NCBI GenBank assembly: GCA_964595075.1
Contig: CAZQNT010000017.1
Span: 1-19,873, forward strand
From: JAHJFW01 sp964595075
GTDB taxonomy: Bacteria > Patescibacteriota > Patescibacteriia > 2-12-FULL-60-25
DNA length: 19,873 nt
Reading direction: 5' to 3'
Shown: piece by piece, positions 7,874 through 13,276 of the stretch
Layout of the letters: each line of letters begins with the position of its first letter
Position numbering within the stretch: position 1 is the stretch's first letter
Position numbers and translations under genes: made by a program
The notes under the pieces: generated by a model
Told to the model about the DNA's origin: nothing
What the model saw: only the letters and a program-made list of their open reading frames with translations
The model's database searches: none

Positions 7874-9841
7874 TTAATCCCACTTAACCTTATCCTTGTT
7901 GCATTTGTTTCCAATCGTATCCATTGGATTATCGGGCGCGTTATTACTATTCATGTTGATGTCGAAAAAAATGGGCTTCTCACCGCTTGCAGCGGCCTTT
8001 AACTCCTGGATCGACCAGTAGGGACCTGCGTTTTGTAAATGCTTGCCATAACTATGAACGGCACAATAAAACGCGAGCGGCTCCGGTGGTCCAGACCAAT
8101 AACTCGAATAAGCGGAGAATCTTCCTGCGCCTCGGTCATTCTTACTAATTAACGCATCTCCTCCTGGATTTGAAAGGACGGTCAAAGGGTTCGTATTCAT
8201 ATACAATAACGACAGCAAAATCCCTCTCACTCCGCCTCCTCCCTTACACTTTTCTTCCGCTTGCGCTTCGATGTCCGCCGGAATCGAAATTCTATATGGA
8301 GCGGATCCTCCGAGAATATCTTCTTTTACCGTGGACTCCGTAGAAGCCTCAACTTTGTCAAATATAAGACTGCCATCCGATAAAAGGAAAACATTTTTTT
8401 CAGTAACATCATAATCTGTTGGATTTTGAGCATAATTACAAACCAATATCGGCCTTATTTTATTTGGCGTTTGCAACGAATCCCACGTAATCGTCCCAGT
8501 CCACTGCGCATTTATGCACACGTATCCTGTTTTCTTTTCTCCGCACTCCGGAATCTTTCCCTGTGAATTCTTGCACGTTACGCACGAGTACCCCTCTCCT
8601 TGCGCGCAAGTTCTTCCTGAACAAAGGTTGTTTCCCAATCCTTCGATATAATACTCGCGGTCGCATACCGTCTCCGCCGCTGAAACGTTGAACGTGGCTT
8701 TGTCCAGCTTTATTTCGTCCGGCGGTTTTCCCGCATCCGCGAATTTGTAATTCTTGCCTACGGTCTTTTCCAGATCCGTGCAAAACGACGACTGTAATAA
8801 TATCTGTTTGTTTATCATGTGAACCTCAAGCGCGTTAAACTTGAGCGTCGCGGGATTGATGGTTTGGAGCAAAGTGACGGCACCGAGGGAAAGAATCATG
8901 CCGATACCGGCGTCGATCATAATCTCTTTTGCTCGAGCGACGTCCGTAAACGCGGATCCGAAAATGTAGCGGAATCCTCCCCATACGAACGCGATCGCCG
9001 TTACAACCGCGATGATCGACACCATGAAATTAAAAACCGCGGCAATGTACTCCTTTAGTCCTTTTACGGTCGTCACGCTTCCAAGCGGCGTTGATAAAGC
9101 TACATCCGGCTCGGGAGCTACGCATCGTCCTTTTCCGCTTTGGCAACCAAAACCCGGACGAAACGCCGACGGAGAACGCCCGTAATCCGGACCAGCGCAT
9201 TCCGCCTGCGTAAAACACCTCGCATCTATGTTCGCAAGCTCGCGCGAACTTGGAGCCGCGCCTGATGGCGCCGGAAGCGTTCCGGCGCCGAGAGAAGTAT
9301 CAAGCGACAGCTCGTGTTTCTTGCATTTTTCCTCGCAAGTCGCTCGAGTATCCCTTTCCGTGGAAACGCGAAGCGACGGTCCCTTGCCGGAAGTGCAAAG
9401 GCAACAATTGTCGTAGCGGATCGGCTCCCTTCCCGGGCACTCTTCTTTCTCTATAGTACAAGTCTCGTTGGATGAAAGATTGTATGTTTTTTCATTGCTT
9501 ATGCAGCACCCTGCAGGACCCTTTGTACACACGGCTTCGTGCGCGCTCTCGGCTGCAATAACCGCGCATTTCCCACTCATTGCCGCCACAAATCCCGGAA
9601 TAAGATTTACCGGCATCAATAAACAAATGCGGCATAAATCAGGAAGGTCTCGAAAAGTTTCTATCGGAGCTACAATGCATGCTTTCGTGCACTCATATGC
9701 GCACTCGATCTTATGGTCTTCGCACTCGTAAATATTAGCTTTTTCGCAATCGAATTCTTCTTCAGCATACGCAACCTTGGACGTGGCTGCGATTCCGCAT
9801 CCTATAACAATGATCGCGATGAATAAGTACGCTCGTTTCAT
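7874..9841 (-). CDS. Cysteine-rich exported protein with VirB2/TrbC-like two-TM segment, function unknown
   Basis: 655 residues. An N-terminal export signal (1-26, AYA|EEE) is followed by 22 cysteines between residues 32 and 240. Two hydrophobic helices (~264-294 and ~307-327) are separated by a short loop (TDVARAKE). Twelve more cysteines follow between 354 and 647, giving 34 outside the signal peptide and none in the membrane hairpin. The TM pair, with WGGFRYIFGS and the MIDAGIGMILSLGAV helix, resembles the pilin-like VirB2/TrbC segments often seen in Patescibacteria; this is a resemblance, not a proven homology. VIGC at 12-15 also fits a lipobox, so a lipid anchor is an alternative. The start overlaps the stop of the DsbA-like gene by ATGA, so the two are translationally coupled, and disulfide formation is the obvious link. 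The soluble parts match nothing I recognise. Confidence 0.75.
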   Translation of the reverse strand: MKRAYLFIAIIVIGCGIAATSKVAYAEEEFDCEKANIYECEDHKIECAYECTKACIVAPIETFRDLPDLCRICLLMPVNLIPGFVAAMSGKCAVIAAESAHEAVCTKGPAGCCISNEKTYNLSSNETCTIEKEECPGREPIRYDNCCLCTSGKGPSLRVSTERDTRATCEEKCKKHELSLDTSLGAGTLPAPSGAAPSSRELANIDARCFTQAECAGPDYGRSPSAFRPGFGCQSGKGRCVAPEPDVALSTPLGSVTTVKGLKEYIAAVFNFMVSIIAVVTAIAFVWGGFRYIFGSAFTDVARAKEIMIDAGIGMILSLGAVTLLQTINPATLKFNALEVHMINKQILLQSSFCTDLEKTVGKNYKFADAGKPPDEIKLDKATFNVSAAETVCDREYYIEGLGNNLCSGRTCAQGEGYSCVTCKNSQGKIPECGEKKTGYVCINAQWTGTITWDSLQTPNKIRPILVCNYAQNPTDYDVTEKNVFLLSDGSLIFDKVEASTESTVKEDILGGSAPYRISIPADIEAQAEEKCKGGGGVRGILLSLLYMNTNPLTVLSNPGGDALISKNDRGAGRFSAYSSYWSGPPEPLAFYCAVHSYGKHLQNAGPYWSIQELKAAASGEKPIFFDINMNSNNAPDNPMDTIGNKCNKDKVKWD

Positions 9842-10587
9842 AACCGCTTAATTATTTCTGCGTACATCATCTCAAGTTGTTCAAGCGTAACCGCTCCGGG
9901 GATGCGATATCCGTTCATGAAAAAAGTTGGAGTTCCGTTTACTCCCACCGAAAGCGCGTCAGCCGTATCCTTTTCGATATTCGACTTCGTGTCTCGATCT
10001 ATAACGCAGGCGTCGAGAGACGCCGTATCCGCGCCAACGGAGACCGCGGCTTCGCGCATGTTTCCGGCAGTGAGTTTGTCCTGATTTTGAAACAAAAAAT
10101 CTTGATAGCTCCAATATTTATCCGCTCCGTCTTTTGCAAACACGCACTGCGCGGAAATCGCGGCATCGGTAGCCATATCGTGGACGGACGTGATCGGATA
10201 GTCGCGAATAATGAAAAACACGTCGTCAGTATGCCGCGCCATAAACGCGCGGACGGCGGAAGCGGTCTTCTTGCTGAAAGGACACTGATAATCCAAAAAC
10301 TCCACCATCCTGATCTTCGCTTTCGGATTTCCAAAATGCGGCGCTTCGGAATCCGACATCATGCGATCGAACGTTTTCTGATCCAGCGGAGTCTGCCGGA
10401 GCAAGAAAGAGATTGAAGCTTTGATACGATCTTTTTCAAACGGATCCCCTTCTCCCGAACGGATCGCGCGAACATATCGAAACACGTTCATTGCGAACGA
10501 GGCGACTAAAAACAAAACGATCGCGCCTAAAATCGCGCCGATAATCACTCGCGGATTTTTCCACTTCTTGAGTCCTGCGACTGCCAT
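9838..10587 (-). CDS. Membrane-anchored DsbA-like thiol oxidoreductase with CPFS active site
   Basis: 249 residues: a TM anchor (14-36), a linker, then a DsbA/thioredoxin_4 domain. KIRMVEFLDYQCPFSKK (91-107) aligns with the family's (V/E)F-D-QCP(F/Y)C active-site segment, but the second cysteine is serine (CPFS, 102-105; codon AGC). The cis-proline loop GVNGTPTFFMNG is intact (P220). Two further cysteines, C148 (AQC) and C194 (DAC), are at positions where this family often has a second pair. The expected role is to form or shuffle disulfides outside the membrane; with CxxS it may favour isomerase or reductase chemistry, or need a partner thiol. It is first in the operon, with its own promoter six bases before the ATG, and overlaps the cysteine-rich gene by four bases. 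Confidence 0.88.
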   Translation of the reverse strand: MAVAGLKKWKNPRVIIGAILGAIVLFLVASFAMNVFRYVRAIRSGEGDPFEKDRIKASISFLLRQTPLDQKTFDRMMSDSEAPHFGNPKAKIRMVEFLDYQCPFSKKTASAVRAFMARHTDDVFFIIRDYPITSVHDMATDAAISAQCVFAKDGADKYWSYQDFLFQNQDKLTAGNMREAAVSVGADTASLDACVIDRDTKSNIEKDTADALSVGVNGTPTFFMNGYRIPGAVTLEQLEMMYAEIIKRL

Positions 10588-10602
10588 GTGGAAAGTATAG
10601 CA
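10588..10602 (-). promoter_or_regulatory. Extended -10 promoter of the dsbA-like gene
   Basis: On the minus strand TGCTATACT (plus 10594-10602) ends six bases before the ATG, placing initiation at the A of the start codon: a leaderless mRNA. No good -35 is present; the TGn extension may compensate. It lies against a family B repeat. Confidence 0.55.
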
Positions 10603-10612
10603 TTATTACCAG

Positions 10613-10717
10613 TGTCATTCCCGATATATTATCCGTGTCATTCCCGCGGAGGCGGGAATCCAGAATAAAAGGAATAATTCACCTATATCCTGGATCCCCG
10701 CCTTCGCGAGGATGACA
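10613..10717. repeat. TGTCATTCCC/GGATGACA dispersed repeat, copy 2 (family B)
   Basis: The complete element runs 10636-10717 with hairpins CCCGC-ggag-GCGGG and CCCCGCcttcGCGAGG and inverted ends TGTCATTCCC and GGATGACA. A second, truncated left end (TGTCATTCCCG, 10613-10623) lies just outside it, suggesting nested or repeated insertion. It separates the divergent dsbA and secG promoters. Confidence 0.8.
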
Positions 10718-10751
10718 AACAGGAATTTGCCGCTGGTATCCCGACCGCGCA

Positions 10752-10778
10752 TTGACTTTCAACAGTATTTCTTATAAG
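10752..10778 (+). promoter_or_regulatory. Promoter of secG
   Basis: TTGACT (10752-10757), a 15-base spacer and TATAAG (10773-10778). Using TAAGTT (10775-10780) instead gives a 17-base spacer with a weaker -10. The leader before the ATG at 10792 would be only a few bases. Confidence 0.5.
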
Positions 10779-10791
10779 TTATATCGACATT

Positions 10792-11013
10792 ATGCGCACT
10801 CTAATACTGCAAATCATACAAATCGCGCTCTCTGTTCTGCTTGTCGCGGCAATCCTTCTGCAGCAGCGTGGAAGCGGACTTGGCGCTGCTTTCGGCGGAG
10901 ACGGAAACGTGTTCCGCACGAAGCGCGGCCTTGAAAAAGGATTGTTCTACGCAACGATCGGATTGGCGGTATTGTTTTTCATAACCGCAATCCTGAACGT
11001 AGCGCTCGCCTAA
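10792..11013 (+). CDS. secG: Protein translocase subunit SecG
   Basis: Small auxiliary subunit of the SecYEG channel. The 73-residue product has two TM helices (about 4-22 and 50-71) flanking a Gly-rich cytoplasmic loop with the family signature LLQQRGSGLGAAFGG (22-36) and a KRG motif. The length is typical. It stands alone, apart from secY and secE, as is usual. Six bases separate it from the solute-binding protein gene, so the two are probably one transcript from the promoter at 10752. No Shine-Dalgarno is visible. Confidence 0.93.
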   Translation: MRTLILQIIQIALSVLLVAAILLQQRGSGLGAAFGGDGNVFRTKRGLEKGLFYATIGLAVLFFITAILNVALA

Positions 11014-11019
11014 CCGACC

Positions 11020-12858
11020 ATGAAACCCTTGATCGCTCGCATACGCCGCCTCTCCCGCCGGGTATTTTTCTGGCTCCCGTCCGCCGCTCCGTCTGAAGAA
11101 ATAGTCCCCGACGCCCATCACGACCACGACCTGTTGCTTACAGTAACGGAAAGCAGCCGCGTACCCCACATACGCCAGTTGCGGTACGTTTCGCGCATCC
11201 TTTCAACCACGGAAAGAAAAATAACGCTCGCCGCATTCATCGCGTTTATCTTCACGAGCATCGGCGGATTCGGCTACCTTGCCTACAGCCGCACCGTTCG
11301 CGTTCCGGTGATCGGCGGGACTCTTACGGAAGCTCTTGTCGGCGAACCGAAATATATTAATCCTGTGGACGCGCCTGCCAGCGACGTTGATCGCGATCTT
11401 GTGGCTTTGGTTTTTTCAGGATTGTTCAGGATGAACGGAATGGAACCGATTCCGGACATGGCTGAAAAATACTCGTGGTCTCCGGATGGAAAAACCTTAA
11501 CCGTAAATATCAGACAGGACGCGCGTTTTCATGACGGTACGGAAGTTACCGCGGACGATGTTCTATTCACGATCGACTCCATTCAAGATCCCGCGCGCAC
11601 TTCGCCTCTCGCCGCCAGATTCCGCGGAATAAAATCGATCATAGTGGATGCGAAAACGATTCAATTCGTTTTGGAACAGCCGGACATCGGGCTGCTCACC
11701 GCTTTGACAGTCGGCATTCTTCCTCAACACGTTTGGGAAGACATTCCGTCCGCCAACGCCAGACTTGCGGACATGAACATAAAACCGATCGGTTCCGGAC
11801 CGTATAGATTCAAATCATTCACGCGCGACAGCAAAGGAACTATCAGGTCGTACACGCTCGAACTGTTCAACCGATATGCCGGCGTGAAACCGTTCATCCA
11901 AAAAATTGTTTTTCAATTCTTCAGCAACAAGAAACTCGCGGAAGACGCGCTCAGAGCGGATTTGGTGGATTCGCTAGCTTTCACAAGTTTAGGGTTTCAA
12001 CAAAAAAACGAGTCAACGCGATGGCAAGCGGCGGAGCTTGGATTGCCGCAGGAAACCGTGGCGTTTTTCAATCTGAAAACAAAAACCCTGAAGGAAGAAA
12101 AAATAAGAAAAGCGCTCTCTGGCGCAGTTGATCGGGAAGAAATCCTCCAAGCTTGGAACGGCCACGCGAGTGGCGCGACCGGTCCGTACCCGTTCGCGTC
12201 TGCGAGCTCAACGTCTCTTTCGCTCGATGAAGCAAGATCGTTGCTCGACTCTGCCGGATGGAGATTGCCGACCGACGGCGCGATCCGCATCTTCTCTCGC
12301 GCGTCATCCTCAACGGCGGTCACGACAAACACGAGTTCCACGGAACTTGAAATTCGAATAATCACGTCAGAACAACGCGAACTTCAGTCAGTTGCGGATA
12401 TCCTCAAACGCAGATGGTCGCTTCTAGGAGTAAAAGTTACGGTCGACGTATTTCCTCCGGAAGAATTTTTGCGGCAAGCCACGCGCGAAAGGCAGGCGGA
12501 CGTGGTGCTTACCACGGTTCTGCTCAATCCCGAACAGGATCTGCTGCCATTTTGGTGGAGCGGACAAGCGACCGACCGCGGCCTGAACCTTTCCGGCTTG
12601 GGAGATCGTGACGTAGATACCGCGCTGCAATCCACGCGCGCGGCTTCAACTACTGCCGCGCTTCTTGACGCGCGACAATCCGTTTCCAAACTAATAATGA
12701 GATCCGCCCCGGCGATCTTCCTTGCGCGCCCTGCGTCTCCGTACCTTCTATCAAAAAAAATCAAAGGCGTAACAACGCCGGTTATAGTCAGCCAACCATC
12801 GGACCGCTTCAACGACCTTAGGCGTTGGTACATCAAGACGGGTTGGAGGTGGAAATAA
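11020..12858 (+). CDS. Membrane-anchored family 5 (peptide/nickel type) ABC solute-binding protein
   Basis: 612 residues. A basic, histidine-containing N-terminal segment (1-67), apparently cytoplasmic, leads into one TM helix (68-89) and then a family 5 extracellular solute-binding domain (~97 to the end). Family features visible are GGTLTEALVGEPKYINPVDA, the LVFSGLFRM helix, WSPDGKTLTVNIRQDARFHDGTEVTADDVLFTI and the GSGPYRFKSF turn. Such proteins capture oligopeptides or other solutes for an ABC importer. No lipobox cysteine is present, so the TM helix replaces the usual lipid anchor. No permease or ATPase gene is adjacent, so the partner is unknown. Transcribed with secG; a hairpin lies directly after the stop. 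Substrate cannot be inferred. Confidence 0.88.
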   Translation: MKPLIARIRRLSRRVFFWLPSAAPSEEIVPDAHHDHDLLLTVTESSRVPHIRQLRYVSRILSTTERKITLAAFIAFIFTSIGGFGYLAYSRTVRVPVIGGTLTEALVGEPKYINPVDAPASDVDRDLVALVFSGLFRMNGMEPIPDMAEKYSWSPDGKTLTVNIRQDARFHDGTEVTADDVLFTIDSIQDPARTSPLAARFRGIKSIIVDAKTIQFVLEQPDIGLLTALTVGILPQHVWEDIPSANARLADMNIKPIGSGPYRFKSFTRDSKGTIRSYTLELFNRYAGVKPFIQKIVFQFFSNKKLAEDALRADLVDSLAFTSLGFQQKNESTRWQAAELGLPQETVAFFNLKTKTLKEEKIRKALSGAVDREEILQAWNGHASGATGPYPFASASSTSLSLDEARSLLDSAGWRLPTDGAIRIFSRASSSTAVTTNTSSTELEIRIITSEQRELQSVADILKRRWSLLGVKVTVDVFPPEEFLRQATRERQADVVLTTVLLNPEQDLLPFWWSGQATDRGLNLSGLGDRDVDTALQSTRAASTTAALLDARQSVSKLIMRSAPAIFLARPASPYLLSKKIKGVTTPVIVSQPSDRFNDLRRWYIKTGWRWK

Positions 12859-12859
12859 G

Positions 12860-12880
12860 CCCCGACAGCCGTCGGGGTGC
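12860..12880 (+). terminator. Hairpin after the solute-binding protein gene
   Basis: CCCCGAC (12860-12866), loop AGCC, GTCGGGG (12871-12877), followed by TGCTTTGT. The T-run is poor, but the position two bases past the stop is right. It is also downstream of the minus-strand tRNA-Leu, so it could serve both directions. Confidence 0.6.
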
Positions 12881-12881
12881 T

Positions 12882-12992
12882 TTGTATATTTTGGTGGGCG
12901 GAGAGAGACTCGAACTCTCATGACCTTGCGGTCGCTAGCTCCTGAAGCTAGTGCGTCTACCAGTTCCGCCACCCGCCCACCAAAATATACAA
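12882..12992. repeat. 20-bp perfect inverted repeat enclosing tRNA-Leu
   Basis: Arm 12882-12901 is the exact reverse complement of arm 12973-12992. Six bases of each arm are the tRNA acceptor stem; the other 14 extend beyond it, so the 5' leader of the precursor can pair perfectly with CCA and the 3' trailer. Confidence 0.85.
12892..12978 (-). tRNA. tRNA-Leu (anticodon CAG)
   Basis: 87 nt with encoded CCA. The acceptor stem GGGCGGG pairs with TCCGCCC (one G-U). The D-arm follows the class II leucine pattern (GGCGGAACTGGTAGACGC). The anticodon arm is CTAGC-TTCAGGA-GCTAG with anticodon CAG, the variable arm GACC-GCAA-GGTC and the T-arm GAGAG-TTCGAGT-CTCTC. It decodes CUG. It lies antisense between the solute-binding protein and RNase J genes. 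Confidence 0.95.
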
Positions 12993-13014
12993 CTACCAAT
13001 TCCGCCACTCGCCC
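12993..13014 (-). pseudogene. Truncated tRNA-Leu 5' fragment
   Basis: Read on the minus strand, 22 bases (GGGCGAGTGGCGGAATTG then GTAG) match the first 22 bases of the tRNA-Leu next door at 20 positions. The match breaks inside the D-arm and is followed directly by the 14-base leader of the intact gene. It sits immediately downstream of a minus-strand promoter, as a functional first tRNA would. Confidence 0.8.
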
Positions 13015-13024
13015 TAATCGCAAG

Positions 13025-13053
13025 ATCATGCCTATTATTCGGTTGATTGTCAA
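13025..13053 (-). promoter_or_regulatory. Promoter for the tRNA-Leu locus
   Basis: On the minus strand TTGACA (plus 13048-13053), a 17-base spacer and CATGAT (plus 13025-13030). Initiation falls a few bases before the truncated tRNA copy, with the intact tRNA-Leu beyond it. Confidence 0.6.
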
Positions 13054-13068
13054 AATAGGTTTGACAAT
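13046..13068. promoter_or_regulatory. Palindrome joining two divergent -35 boxes
   Basis: ATTGTCAAA (13046-13054), spacer ATAGG, TTTGACAAT (13060-13068). Each arm contains a perfect TTGACA, one per strand, so two promoters fire outward from one palindrome. It could also be an operator or simply a shared UP/-35 arrangement. Confidence 0.55.
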
Positions 13069-13089
13069 ACGGGCAATATCTGATATCCT
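13061..13089 (+). promoter_or_regulatory. Strong consensus promoter upstream of RNase J
   Basis: TTGACA (13061-13066), a 17-base spacer ending in TGA, then TATCCT (13084-13089): a full -35 with an extended -10. Predicted initiation near 13096. It could drive the 31-codon reading frame at 13105 or give RNase J a ~180-nt leader. Confidence 0.65.
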
Positions 13090-13104
13090 ACCTTTATTCG
13101 TTTC

Positions 13105-13200
13105 ATGTTCGTCGCAGATTTGCCCATATTTGAGCCAATTCCGACGGTCTTGAAACAACGTAAGAAAAATTTGTTTTATTCAGTCATCAATACAATCTAA
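13105..13200 (+). CDS. Possible 31-codon small protein or leader peptide
   Basis: ATG about nine bases after the predicted start of a strong promoter, then 31 codons to TAA. The peptide opens MFVADLPIFEPIPTVL, then a basic patch (KQRKKN) and a hydrophobic end. No Shine-Dalgarno, matching the habit of the neighbouring genes. I do not recognise it. It could be a leader regulating RNase J, an independent small protein, or chance; position relative to the promoter is the only support. Confidence 0.3.
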   Translation: MFVADLPIFEPIPTVLKQRKKNLFYSVINTI

Positions 13201-13240
13201 GTAATAGCGACACACATATTGTGATATTCGTCATGCGTTT

Positions 13241-13270
13241 TTAACACGTTTTGGCGTTGCGCGATACAAT
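13241..13270 (+). promoter_or_regulatory. Proximal promoter of the RNase J gene
   Basis: TTAACA (13241-13246), an 18-base spacer and TACAAT (13265-13270). Only six bases separate the -10 from the ATG at 13277, so the transcript should be leaderless. Confidence 0.6.
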
Positions 13271-13276
13271 TAAACT

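Noticed and set aside
9795..9841. Lipoprotein signal (VIGC) on the cysteine-rich protein
   Set aside because: Possible, but the hydrophobic stretch continues beyond the cysteine to a good AYA cleavage site; recorded as an alternative only.
12751..13158. A 135-codon minus-strand reading frame across tRNA-Leu
   Set aside because: Its middle is the well-known spurious translation of a leucine tRNA, and it also reads through the truncated tRNA and the promoter region.
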